Part shown: piece by piece, positions 12,601 through 25,900 of the stretch
How the letters are laid out: each line of letters starts with the position of its first letter
Numbering within the stretch: position 1 is the stretch's first letter
From: Brachionus plicatilis
Lineage: Eukaryota; Rotifera; Eurotatoria; Ploima; Brachionidae
Length of the DNA stretch: 64,000 nt
Assembly: GCA_010279815.1 (NCBI GenBank)
Contig: QEOQ01000359.1
Span: 823,561 to 887,560 of the forward strand
Direction of reading: 5' to 3'
The notes under the pieces: generated by a model
Database searches by the model: none
What the model was told of the DNA's origin: nothing
What the model saw: only the letters and a program-made list of their open reading frames with translations
Made by a program: the position numbers and the translations under genes

Positions 12601-15600
12601 TAAAAGCCTCAATTTCACCCAATTTGGCTTCGCGCTCAGCTTGTTTGATCAATCGTGTCTCTCTTTCATGCTTTAGCTGATCTTTACACTGCTCAGCCTC
12701 TCGCTGCAGTGAATCCATTACTTGACTTACAAAATTAAAAAATTTTATTTAAGGATTTTGTAAAAAATTATCTTTATTTTTTCTTTAAAATTTTTCAAAA
12801 AACTAGTTATATTATTATTATAGGTGTGCCATTATCAAGAGGTAATTTTGATCATCATAAGCCATTAAATGATAAGGAAGAAATTAATAGAATAAATAAA
12901 ACTAACTTTATGGATTAGAGATAAAAATTCCAAAATAGATCAATTTGAAAATTAAAAATTAAAATTAAAACTAAAATTTAGCTTTGCAGATTTTGATGGG
13001 TGGATTGAAGTTTGAGATTAAGATCAAAAGATCAAAATATAAATTGTAATATCTTTTTAATAATAGAGAAAAAATAAATTTTTTCAAAAGCAATTACTTG
13101 ACATGTCATGTCAAGATTATTTTCATATTTAAAATTTTAAAATGTACCTTTTTATTGAACTTTAATAGGTTTAAATATTTTAAATGATTTTAATGAAAAC
13201 TTACTTTTCAAGACAAAAAAATTAACTGTTTTAAAATTTAAAATTTATCAAAGTAGAAAAATAAAATTATTTCAGTTTGAATGAATGGATATAAAAGTTA
13301 TAAATTTGAGTTTGTGAATTAACTTTGTTAAATAAATTAGAGATCAATCATTTTGATGTTAATTTGATGATGAACCATTATTAGACATAACATGTCTAGT
13401 AATGTTTAGTATTTATTTCTTAGAAATTATTAAAATCATTAGATTATTTAAGTTTTAAAATTTTAAAAGATTGTTTTGATCTTAAAATTTGATCTGAAAC
13501 TTCAATTTGCCGGATTGGTAGACCATCTAAAACTATAAAAGCTCAAATGAAACATTTTGTTTTCTTTGAAAATTTAGATTTTTAAAAATATTTAAAAATT
13601 AGTTCGATAAAAATTAAGAATCAATAAAATGACTTTGTTAATGTTTGCAAGATTAAAATTTATTACTGTAAACAAAATGATCCGAATTATAATTTTTAAG
13701 AATTTTTTGATTAAAAAAAAAATTAAGAAAATTTATCTTTTTTAAAAAGAATTTTTTCTAGTTTTTTAGAATAATAACTTTTTGAATTTAAAATTCCAAT
13801 GAATTTAGTTAAAATCTTATTTTCTATTTATATCTATTTTTTTAATTTTTTAATTAAAATGTAACATGCTGTTTAATCAGTGAGTATATTTTGTTATTAT
13901 TTTCGAAAACTGGAAAAATATGGCAAAATGTAATTTATTGTACATTTTTATATTTTTACATTTTTACATTTTTGAGAGAAAAAATAAAAATCTCAAAATA
14001 AAAAAACTTTAAAAAATTTTCATTAAGAAAAGTAATAATAAATTCGCAATTAATTAAAAGGGATTTTCAAAAAATTATCCTTGGTTTTTACATTTAAATT
14101 TTTCTAAAACTCCTTTTTAAGTAATTGCGAATTTATTATTACTTTTCTTGAATGAAAATTGTTTTAGATTTTTTGATTTTGAGATTTTTTTTTCTTCTCT
14201 CAAAAATGTAAAAATGTACAATAAATTATATTTTGCCAAAAATATTCTGTTTAACAATAATTTATTTATATTAATTCAGTAACTTAACTTCAGAAAAAAT
14301 TAAAATTCAAGTATTTTGACATGACCATAAAAATTATTTTTAATTTATAAATTTCTCGGATTCATCTTTCTTCACTTTTTTTAAAATATTTTGATTTCAA
14401 AAAAAAATTTGAGTCAAGTAATGTGACTTCTGTAATGTAAATTTTCATGCTCTTTTCGAAATTCCATAATTTAGCAAAATATGGTAAAATTGTTGTTGGA
14501 TCATATGGCAAAGGAGAAGCTGAATTAAATTTCAATGCATTTTTTACAAATTAAAATCTTTTATCAAAAATTTAAAAATAAAGCTTTGAAATGTTATAAA
14601 AATGTAAGAATCTGCAATCAAGTTTAATTAAGTATTTAAAAATGTTCTGATCAAATTTGAAAAATGAAATTTGATCAAAAATTCTATTTTGCCGGATCAT
14701 AATTGAATTTTCACATTTTGACTTTAAACTTTGACTAATGACCAACTCTGAGTCCGGTAATTTAAATTTTTTAGATAATGAAATAGGAAGTGCAGTCATG
14801 ATAGTAATATTATTGTTAAATTAAGCGCTAAAATGTACAGGAAAACAATTTGGTGACAATTAAATATTTTTCGGGACCTTTTAGATACGGGATTATTATT
14901 TCAACACAATAAAAAAACTTTTCAACACAAATTTAAACTGATCGTCACAAAATTAAATCTTCTCATCACAAATTCAAAAAAAGAAAAAAACTTTTTAACA
15001 CAAAATTTTATCTTCTAAAAAATCGTTGAACACAAAAAAAAATAATTTAGTTTTAATTAAGGGAAAAAAAACTTTTCAACACAAAATTTATTGAATAAAT
15101 GCTGAAAAAAGTTTAATGCTGAATTTTTTCAAATCTGAAATCACAAAGCTTATTGCTAAATACAAAGTATGTTTTTAATCATTGATTTATTCTCTCACGT
15201 ACTATTTTTCAGAATTTTTAGCTCTACCTTTATATTCTTAATAGTTTTTTTGGCATTTTATCCTTGGTGAGGTAAATGATATTTTTTCGATTTCTAAGAT
15301 TCATTCTTAGATTGATTTTGGGCAAAATTTTCAAGTAGAAATTTAAAAGTTTTCAAAACTAATTTTAATAATTTGAAAAAAATTTGAAAGCATTTCTTAA
15401 GAAATTTAAACAATTGAAACAAAAAAAAAAATTTTGTTGTAAAGCTTTTTTTGTCTTTAATTTTTGTGATAAAAAATTTTCTTAATTATTTTTTTTTGTG
15501 TTTAACGATTTTTTAAAATTTGTGCTGAGCAGATAAAATTTTGTGACGATCAGTTTAAATTTGTGTTGAAAAGTATTTTTATTGTGTTGAATAGGTAGAT

Positions 15601-18600
15601 ACTAGATTTCTTTAAGCTTTTTTTAACATACCTATGAGCTTGTTGATTTTCTCCAAGCTGAACATAAAGAGCTTGATTTTTTTCTTCCAATTCAGCAATT
15701 TCTTTATACTTTTCACCAATCTCAGCTTTGATGCCATCAATAGATTTTTTTATGGCATCATTGATTTTTTGTAATTCCTTAAATCTGTCATAAATCTGCT
15801 TCAATTCAACTTTTTTATTCTCCTGTTCCTCTTTAAGATTCTTAACATTCTCAATCTCTTCGGTAGTTCGTTCAGCCGTTTCTTTAGTTCTTCTAATGGT
15901 GTCTGTTTTATTTTGGTTGTAATCTTGCTGGGTTTTGGCCTCTAAAGCTGTAAGTCGTAAACTTTCGGTCACCGATTCTTCATGTTCCCTTTGATTTCGC
16001 TCAACCTGTTTAGTTCCATTTGTGATCTCAGACTTTAATTCTTTGTTTAGCTGCTCATATCTCTCATTTTCTCTAAACAGTATTCGAACAGACTTGTTGC
16101 TTTCCTGTACGGCTTTTTTGGCTGCTTGAACTTCTCTGAGCAAAGCGTTTAATTAAGAAGTTTATCTTTATCTTAATTACCTCAATTTAGTTTGATTAAA
16201 TTCTTCTTGTTCGATTGCTTTTGCATTAGTTCCCCTCTAATTTATTAATTTAAAATTCAAAATTCCTTTTTTTTTAAATCTTACTTTTTCATCATCTAGC
16301 CCAATTTTGGTATCGCGAGCCTCAGCCCTCTCTTTAATCAATTTTTCATTTAAGCGCAACATGTCTTCTTCTAAATCAAAAATCTAAAAGCAAAGATTGA
16401 TAAAAAATTAAAAGATTTTTCTTTTTTACAGTCTGATTAAGTTCTCTTAACAGATCTCTAGTTTCATTTAATTTTATTTGGGACGAAGCTTTATGGGCCA
16501 TTTGGTCATTTAGCAATGTTATGATATTTTCATGTTTGGTCTCCAACGAGCGTTTTTCTGGTCTTGTTGAATTCAAAAAGTAAATTTTAACCACTTCATT
16601 AAAATATTACTCCATTTGAGCGATTTCTTCGGACAACTGCTTGTCCTTTTTATGCAGTACTTCGATTTTTTTAGTCAATTCTTCTAATTTGTTCTTAAGG
16701 TCTAAAATTGCTTCCATGTTTGAATCTCTCGCTGCCTTTACATTTTCTAAAATTTTTTTCCACAAATTTATTTAAGAACTACAGGCTGTTTTATTTACCA
16801 TCAATCTCTCGCTGTAAATCGGAGTCAAAGAAGGTCATTTTATGCCTAAAAACACTTGCTTTAATTGTCTCAGTTTCTAATTCTTCATGCATTTTTTTTA
16901 TACTGAATTCCTTAAAAAAAAATTATAAACTTTAAAAAAGAAATGAATGCAATGAAGTACTAAATCTTGTAATAGTTGGGCCAGATTGTCGCAGTGTTGA
17001 ATGTCTCTTGGATCAAATCCATCATTTTCAGCTTTCATAGCCTCCTCTTTTAAAAGTTAAATAAAGGAATTGGTATTCAGATTTTTTTGCTAGTTAAAAA
17101 CTAAAATTTATTGTTTGCCGCTCTAATGGATGTATAAAAATTTGACTAGTATTTGAAAATATTTCCTTATAGACCGAATTGAACCTAATTGTGTACATAT
17201 GTTTAATAGACTGAATAATTAATAAAATTAATATAATTGTTTAATTTATATTCCAAATTTAATCAAGAGGCTAGTGCCCATGCCTAAAGAGACTGATTAA
17301 CACTTCATTTATTTAAATTCATTAGAAATGATTATTTTAAAAATAAAAAAAAATCTATACAAAATTTATTCAATTTAAAAAAAAAAGTTATCGATTACAT
17401 TGTTTTTTGAAAAAATTGAACAACAAGGTATTTAAGTTAAAAAATTCAAATTTTGCAACTAAATTCATATAAATCAAGTTAATGTTATTGAAAATTAAAG
17501 CCATTCACTTAAAGCTTTAAATTTAAAATTTTTATGAAAGATATATAATAGTTTTTGCTAATTTTAAAAGCATAGAGCAATAGTCAAAATACGGTAGAAT
17601 AAAGGTCTTAAAAATTGGACTTTTACTGAAGTAGCAAGATAGAGTTTTTACGAAACTATTTACTTTGATTCATATATTAGTGGCAGGTTTGTAAAGTTAA
17701 GATCTTGATCAATTATGAAGCCTAATAAACAGATCTCCCTTACAAATAAGATGTTTTAATCATCTTTTTTAGGCTTTTCTGGATGTAATTTTTTCTTATG
17801 AGAAAATATCATGTAAAAATTTTTAGACCAGTTGATATCAATTTTGTTTAAAGTAAACCATTTATTTAAAATCTTTGTTGTATATTCAAAGTTTAGAATT
17901 TTCAAAGTTTTTTCAAGGTCTTATACTAATTGTTGAATCATCTAAGAAATTTTGATATTTAAATTTTTAAATAAAAACGGTACATCATTTACAAAAATAA
18001 GAAAACGGAGAGGATCGAAAACTGATCCCTGTCGTACACCTAATTTTAATTTAAGGGGTTTAGATATTTCACCGCCAATTCTAACTATCTGATATCTTTT
18101 TACAAAGGAATTTGAAAGAAGGCTTAAAGAAGAATTGTCAAAACCATAATGAAAAAGTTTCGAAATAAACAAATTTGAATCTTTATTATTATAGGCTTTT
18201 CTTAAGTCAATAAACAAAGTTTTATATACAGAAAAAAATCATTTGGATTTTATCTAATTTTTAAATTGTTTTATTAATATTATTATTATTTATTTCAATG
18301 AACGCCTTTAAGGCGATGTAAAAATTTAAACAATTATAATAAGTATAAATATAAGAATAAGACTAAAATTAGGGTTTGAGTAAAAATCTGAAAAAAATTT
18401 AAATTTAATATGTTAAATTTTTGAATTTCGATAATTATAATTCATTGAAATAATTTTTTGAGATCAGTTTATTTTGATACAATCAAATTTTAGTTAAAAT
18501 TTGTATATTAATAAAAAATATAATAGGAAAAAATTTCTAGTTAAAAAAATAGTATTTTATGATTTTCTAGAAAATTATTTTTCGGAATTTTTCCGAATAT

Positions 18601-19762
18601 TTAAAATAATTTCAATTTTTTGAATTAGGATTAAAAAAGCTGTAATCGAATTTATGAATTCTTTCTTAAATATTTTTAAGTTAATTTATGAAATTTTCAA
18701 GAAAATTTGTAATATTAAAAATATTTTGTAAAGTCAGAAAATTCAAAATTTCAAAATTAAGTTCCTAAAATAAATTTCAAAATTAAAAAACACATTCGAA
18801 AGGGGTTGTGAAGTTGGTTTCAATTCGATCATTTCAATTCAGAAAAACTTGAATAACTTTTTTACTAAAATAGATAATTTAGTTCTAAAAAATGCTCAAT
18901 TATAAGCAAATTTGCTTAATTTAGTAAAATAAGTCTGCAAAATACTCTGCAATTTTGTGCATTTTGCACGCCATTAAAAAGCATTCAAATCAATTGCGCA
19001 CTTACTTTGCAGAGTTTTTGCAGACATATATTTTCAGATTAAGCAAAGTTGCTTAAACATTAAGCATTTTACAGAACTAAATTATTACTTAAAGTAAAAA
19101 AGTTATTTAAATTTTTCTGAATTGAAACGATCGAATTGAAATGAATTTCACAGCCCCCATTCGAAAGCTCTTATTCAAAAACTGAAATTTTTTTAATAAT
19201 CTTTATTACTTTATTATAATCTGTACAAGTAAAAGTTTTTAAATTTAAATTTAGCTTTTGAGAAAATACTGGAAACGATGATTTAATTTGAATGCTACAG
19301 CATTACATTTCCACGTTGATTTTTTTAAAATTTATTTAAATTCTCGTTTAAATTCTTGTTTGAAAAAAAAATATTAATTAGATTCAAAAATTTACATTTT
19401 TTGTTATTTTAATTTTTTGCTAGATATTACCAAAATTTGCATAATAAAAAATTAAATATAAACAAAAAATTTAAAATTTATTATCTTAAATAATTTTTAT
19501 TTATTTTTTAGGGATTTCTGAAAAAAAAATCATGCACTATAAAGAAAGTTTAGTAAATTAAAGTATTTTTTAGATGGTTATAATAAATTATAAAATACTT
19601 TTATTTTATTTTTAAATTAAATTAAAATATAATTAAGGATTAAATTATAAAAAATAAAATCAGATTCTATCTTTAGTTTTTTTTTCTCTTCTTTTCCAAT
19701 AAAATAAAAAAATTACCTAATTGTCTCAGGTAGCTAAGGGCATTGTTGACAATCAAAGACAT
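9610..19762 (-). CDS. Long coiled-coil protein, CCDC175/178-like (12 exons)
   Basis: Exons from 5' to 3' on the - strand: 19762-19717, 17046-16961, 16910-16799, 16746-16611, 16562-16430, 16383-16285, 16236-16181, 16135-15632, 12725-12518, 12467-12197, 10235-10156, 10098-9610. The sum is 2220 nt, in frame, 739 aa plus stop. The 15-codon first exon (MSLIVNNALSYLRQL) is inferred because its phase and donor fit the exon at 17046; an in-frame stop just upstream of 17046 shows that exon is not read from further out unless spliced. Nearly the whole protein is charged heptad coiled coil (E/K/Q/L-rich, few Gly or Pro). Order of features (short amphipathic N-terminus, KKAVQESNK region, ERAEARDTK, a C-terminal helical tail) resembles vertebrate CCDC175, a poorly characterised testis or cilia protein; this is from memory of the family and not a search. 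The neighbour CEP104 lies 204 bp upstream in the same direction. Introns range from 45 nt to 2.9 kb. Confidence 0.72.
13922..14237. mobile_element. Short palindromic MITE (GGCAAAATG family), copy 2
   Basis: A 316-bp foldback element starts GGCAAAATG and ends ATTTTGCC, with arms of about 125 bp. The flanks carry AAAAATAT on both sides (13914-13921, 14238-14245), an 8-bp target duplication. It lies in the 2.9-kb intron of the coiled-coil gene. Confidence 0.78.
14900..15593. mobile_element. Foldback element next to a splice donor
   Basis: The left arm (TTCAACACAATAAAAA.. at 14902) and right arm (..TTGTGTTGAA ending 15592) are inverted copies of about 60 bp at high identity, with weaker complementarity further in. 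Internally, CAACACAAA units recur. The right end lies only about 38 bp from the splice donor of the exon ending at 15632. No coding sequence. Confidence 0.65.
17560..18217 (-). pseudogene. Decayed LINE reverse transcriptase fragment
   Basis: On the - strand 18217-17942 reads FIDLRKAYN (catalytic Asp of RT block A), then GVRQGSVFDPLRFLIFVND (blocks around the GxxQG motif). The catalytic LDDS (for YADD) follows near 17935 in another frame, and further matches such as GFIIDQDLNF and a FxPYFDYC-like block continue to about 17570. Stops and frameshifts show it is dead. It is a non-LTR (CR1/jockey-type) retrotransposon piece within the 2.7-kb first intron of the coiled-coil gene. Confidence 0.75.
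18283..18330 (-). repeat. LINE 3'-end hairpin module
   Basis: Read on the - strand, a hairpin CGCCTTAAAGGCG is followed by TTCATTGAAATAAATAATAATA, that is, a stem-loop plus (AAT)n-type tail typical of non-LTR 3' ends. A sister copy with a different stem sequence is at 33010-33070. Confidence 0.45.
18803..19157. mobile_element. Foldback MITE family B with 10-bp target duplication
   Basis: A 355-bp element with ends GGGTTGTGAA and TTCACAGCCCC has arms of about 60-100 bp rich in TGCAGAG and TGCAAA units. The direct repeat CATTCGAAAG flanks both sides (18793-18802, 19158-19167). A 9-10-bp duplication points to a Mutator-like transposase. A relative is at 50886-51220. Confidence 0.8.
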
Positions 19763-19966
19763 TCTATATCAATAAAAAACAGTTAATTAAAAAAATTAGA
19801 CATTTTGCGTGAAAACCAAAGAGATAATCAAACCCTTGTGTTTTTTCATTAAGACATAAAAAAATTTAACAAATTTTTTATTTAAATTAGATTAAAATTT
19901 AAATAAACCATCATTAAACATAACAAGTCCAAAATTAACTTAAATAAAAAACTAAAGCTCTAAAAT

Positions 19967-22900
19967 TTATTTTTTCTTGGTGTTTTTTTTCGATGTCTCG
20001 GACACAGATTTATTTGATGAATTTCGGCGTTCATTTTTTGAGCATCCATTTGGACCCATCAAATGTTCTTTCCAATTTTCTTCACCAATGCCAATATTTA
20101 AATGACACAATGGACACTTATTGGTATTTTTTTCGAAAGGGATACATTTTTTAAGTTTGAAATGATAATCATTATCTTGTGCTATGTTAATGTTAACCGC
20201 TTCGCTGCACCGTGGACACTCTTTATAATTATTTTTGAATTGACATTCTGTTAAGAAGTGTTCATTTTGAGTTGCCACTTCTATCACTTGTTTGCAATTA
20301 CTACATTGCTTTAGCATTGGACACGATTTCCAAAAATGCATTTCAAAGCCTTGTTTGGCAAATTTTTCATTTACATCCCCGCAAAACATGCAAGTATTGT
20401 CTTGACCATATTCGGACTCATCGATCATGCTAGTTGGGGTTTTACGGTCCAGGCTAGCATTTTGATTCGGAGTCTTTGAGCGGTTTTTTGTTGGAGTTCT
20501 GCGACCAGGTCGAGGTGTATGCGAACCCATATGTTCACTCTGAAAAATAAATAATTCAAAATATATCACTTCAAAAAAGTTTATTTCATTTTATTTTTAG
20601 CAAAGCTTAAAAAAAAGATTTTGTTTAAAAAAATTTGATAGGAGCAGATAAACGATTAAAAATTCGGAATGAACCATAGTAACAAAAAAAAATATTATAA
20701 ACTTCGAAATAAATTTTTCTTACGAAATAACTAAATTAGAAAAATAAAAGTTCATGCCAAATTATAAAAATAATTTATTGAATTTTTAGTTGTACGTTTT
20801 GTAATAATTAAAATCAAATTCTGTTTTTTGAAAATTAGAATTTTTAAGGTGTTAATAGCTGATTCAAAGATTTGTTAGTTAAAGATAGTTTATTTTTTTT
20901 ATAAAAAATTGGTTCGAATTTTTATGATTATTAATTATTATTTTTTTTTAATTTACAAAATTTTTTATTCTGTTTAAGTATTGTAATTAATTTTAAACGT
21001 AAATTATGACAGCTTGAGGAACAAAAAGATCACTTGGACTTGTTGGCTTTTTTACTTTAACAATATCACTTATTCAATTATCCATCATTCTTAATCAATT
21101 TTTTAATAAGTTATTTAATTCAAATTTATAAAGTGCTTCCAAAAGTTAATTTTTAATACGAGCTCTACTTAGCAAAATAAAAAGAATAAATTCTTCACGA
21201 TAAATTTCTATCTTGATTCGAAAAATTTAATTTTTGATTAAAAGTATTTTGAGAATAGGAAAGAAAAGTCTAAATAATTTAAATAGAAAAAGTTCTGAAA
21301 AATTAACAAAATAAATCGGTTAATGTTCATATGATTTACTAAGCTTTTCTTTAGCATATAAAAATTCATTAAGCGTTCAATCCACAATGAACAAAATGAC
21401 AAGAATTTAACTTATGAAGCAAAAAATCTAAAATAAATTTCTTAATTAAAAATTTGTTAATATTTAGACTCAAAATAAATCAAGATATTCAGATAGTTCC
21501 AAAAAAAAAGTTCGATCAAAGATTAAGGTTATTTATTGGACTGATGAATAATAAATTTTAGAAGCACCTTTATTTTTTCTTTTTTTGTATTGATAATACA
21601 ATGTTTTATTCTTAAATCGGATGCAATTTAAACTTTATAGTAATTCCGAAAAACTAATGAGTTTAAAGCATTGTATTTTTCACTGAATTGCCATTTTTCA
21701 ATACAAAAATTACAATTTAAAAATCAAATTCGTTTTTATATATTTTGTCCAACAAAAAAATTAGTGACAAAATAGATCAAATTCAAGACATGACGCAATT
21801 AAATTCTTTCTTTTTTAAACTTTATAAATTAATCATTTTTTTACTCAAATCTTATTTTTAAATGAGCTAATTGATTACGAATCCTGTTCCTACTTAAGAG
21901 GAAACATTCCCCAGATTTAAAATTTATTACAAAGTTTGAATCTTGAGTGGTTTCCATTAAAATCAGGAGCAGAATTCGTAGTCAATTAGCTTATTTAGAA
22001 ACTAATAAATTTTTAAAGCTCTTTGAAAAAATCTTCAATGCTTAAGTTTTCATGGAAAAATTTTTTGTGCCATTTGCTTTTTTATTAAAATTTAGCTCCA
22101 ATTTAAAATGAAGATAAATTTGGCCCTCATAAAACTTATCCAAAAATTTTATAAAAATAAAAATAAAATCAATTCAAGCATACACTATTATGATAAAAAC
22201 AATAACATTTTGATTTTTTTGTAACAAATTTATTGTGAATATAACAAGTTTGATGTTAATCGAACTTTTTAATCTATATTGGAATAATTGATTTTAAATA
22301 TAACAAATTGATTAGGAATGAAATTGATTTAATACTTAATAGTTTATTTTAGGTCTATACTTTTTTTAACAATAATTCAACTTCACCTGTATTTACTTAT
22401 ATCAATATAACGCCCCAAAAAAATTAGATTTTTATTTTATATTTTATTTTGAAGGAGCTTTAGCTCGGTACAAATAAACAAATAAAATCATTTCTTTTTT
22501 TTATTTTTTATCTTATATTATTTAACTTTATTTTTAATTTTTTATATTTATTATTCTGAAAGAGCATAAGTTCGGTACAATTATTTAATACAAAAATCTA
22601 AATAGCTCAAAATGACTTGTTAACTCCAAAATACTAATAAACACACAGATAATAAATTAATAAAAAAATTTAAATTTATTCATAAAATATAGAATCCTAG
22701 GCTAAATCTATAGAAGGCTTTATTATGGGCATCACTTGTAGATTCCGAAAAAATTCTTTATTGTCGTAACTTTAATTAAATTTGTTATTGAAAAATATTC
22801 AGAGTCGATAAATTTTAATTCTTTATCAAAAAAAAGCATTCTAAAATTGAAAGCTCTTTTTGAGAGAATATCAAAAGGGACATGGGTCAAGTATTTAGAA

Positions 22901-25900
22901 TTATGATAAAACAGAAAATCTTTAACAAGTGAATTAGTTAATGGTTTTAAAGTAGGTATCGACTGCTTTAAATTTTTTAAATATTAAAAAAAAATTTTTT
23001 AAATTTTAAAAAAAATATTTTTAATTAGAAAAAATTATTTAAACGATTAATCTTGATTTTTGTAATTTTTGTATTGAAAAAAATTTTCACCTTTCATTCA
23101 ACAAAAATCTACTTTACCTTATCATAGTTTTGCAAAGGTTTTCCATCTATTGAATCAAATGCGTCATATAAACTGCGATATTTTTTGTTCCGTCTATTCA
23201 TGTCATTATCTGGAGGCAAATGCTTTCTTACAGCATTTCCATATTCCTTTTTGAAAAAATATTTTAATCTTTTTGTTTTGAGAAAATAAAAGAATTTTTT
23301 TACTCGATACATCTGCACTAGAATTTTGGCGGCCAATTCTCTGCACTCACCACAATTGTGGTCAAGAGCTTGTGCACAAAATTTTGATATATTATCAACA
23401 TTAAGTCCATTTTCTTTGGTTCCCAGCCGTCGGACAAGTTCATCAATTATTTCAACTCGACTGAGAGCCAACCTGGGTGCTATTTGCAGCCGTATTGGCA
23501 CTGTACAATAATTAGGTACTGTGTGCAGCGGCTTTATCTCAGTAAAAGTGGCCATTTCCACCAAATAATCTTGGGCACGCTGTCTAAGACGAGCATTGGT
23601 ATCACCAGTCCTGTGTATTAGCACCGGCAATGCTTTTTCCAGAACATAGTTTATATCACTTTTTCCAATTGAATGGTTGCTGGCAAACTCGGTGACTATA
23701 AACTGGAACAAAGTAACTGTTTTATTGAATACACTAAACACATGGTCTTTGCACATTTTGGCCACTAAAATGCCGGATGCGCGCATCAGCAGCTTAGCCT
23801 CCTCTCTTTCGCCCTTGTAATTAGTCAAATTATTGAACACTTCCTGGATGGCGTCTTCTCTGTTCTGGAAATTTTTACTGTATAATTTGGTGACTATTTG
23901 CTTGCCTAAATAATCGTTCATCAAGGCTGCTTCTCTGACTTCTCGTTCGGTCATTTCTTCTGTGCCATCCATAGGGTCATAGGATTCTGGCTCGAAGTTA
24001 TCTTGTTCTGTAACCAGCGCGTCATTGGACTGGGTTATTGGTCCGTCGTCATTTTCATTTGAAGGATAATCATTTTTGTCTATCCGACTTTTGTTTGTAT
24101 TTCGAAGAGTGGGTATAACTCGGTCTTCATAGGGAGTTGGTGGTTTCTCTGTACGTTCGCTGATGCTCGCTCGGTTAGAACGAGGCGAGGTCTGAGAGTT
24201 TCGTTGACGATTTGACAGTAGAGGTTTTGGTGAATGTATAACAGGTGACTTGCTTCCATTAGCTGAATCATAGTCCAAATCTCCCGATAACTAAATAAAG
24301 GTAAGATTGATTTTAAAAAAGGTTTTATTCGGAAAGTAAAAGGTTAGTTAGATTAGGGTTAAAATTTGTTAGTTTAATACCTCGATTGATTTTCGGTGAG
24401 ATGTTCTTAAGTCAATTCTGGACTCAGCGTCGCTATTAAAATTAGCTCTTTTTTGGAGTAATTCTTTTGATTCAGGCTTTAGAATTTAAGCAAATTTAAA
24501 AATAAAAAAGAAACAAAGCTCAAAAATCGCTTGGAAATTTAGGATCAATTGATTTTCGATAGATTTTAGGATTTAAGCAAGGCTTTGAAGCGGATTACAT
24601 GGAACCTAGAGTCGAAATACTTGTTAAAGATTTTAGACAACAAAAAAAGCTTAAAATTTAATTTTCAAATTAATATAAAAAATTTAAACGCTATCAAATT
24701 TTTGATAAAATTTAAACAAATTTGAAATTTAAATTTTTTTTTGACAAAAATAAAATAGACTTTTTAAAAAATTGAAATTGGAATTTTTTGCTCGACAAAA
24801 TAAACTTTTAAAAAGAAATTAAATTAATAGTCACTAATTTTGAATTAGAATTTGTATTTAATTTTTTGTCCTCATTTGTCTATTTTAAAAGCAAACAATC
24901 AAACAATTATCAGTTTAAAAAACTTTGATTTTAGAACATGAAAAATTGATTCTTTAATCTATTAATTTGAACATTACAGATAATCATAATAAGAAATATA
25001 TTTAAAATATACATCAAATAATAATTGCATAAAAATGTCAAACAAAATTTGTTAGATAAAAAAAAAAAGAAAAGCAGGGAAAATAGAAATCTTGTTTAAA
25101 AGTTTTTATTTAAGGGATTTAAATTTTGTTTTATTTTCATTTATCTTATTTTTTATTGAAAAATAAAGCGCCAATGCGAAGTTTCAAAGAATATTTTGAA
25201 AAGTTTAAATATTTCCAAATATTTATCAAAACAATTAAGGTTTAATACACATAAGATAAATGTTGGCAAAAAGAGTTAAATGTAACCAAAACACTACCAA
25301 TCGAAGATTTTGGTGAAATTTGAAAGCTAAAGTTAAAAAAGACGAACAAAACGCAACTATAATACAAAATTAGAAAATTCCGGAGCTTTATTGTTACAAA
25401 TGGGAAAAAATCTGTTCCAAATTTAGATAGCAATATATAATTTTAATCAAAAAAGCATTTTTCGAATAATGCAAATATTAAGATATGGTTTGACAACTAA
25501 GCAAAAAGTAATATGTATCCTATTTAAATATTTAAAATGGGTTAAAAATTAAAAATAAAATCGAAAACCAATGTAAATTGAATTTAATGTGTCATGAATT
25601 AAAATTGAAATTTAATTTTAAAAGAGTTCAAAATATAATTTAAAAAAATTAAAAAAGAAAAGAAAATGTGAACTAAAAAAATTGGTATAAATAACCAAAA
25701 AATTAAACCAAGATAATCATTCAAATTAAAATAATTCAATTAAAGAACAAAATAAATAAATTTCCTATTCTAGTACAAAATGGCTTCAAAATTAACATTC
25801 GCATTTTTGGTTGTTCTGCTATCAAGTACAACTGCGCTGAGTTCTTCCCTCGGTGAAAAACTTCAATCAACTGGTCTAAAATCCGAATCAAACAATTTAC

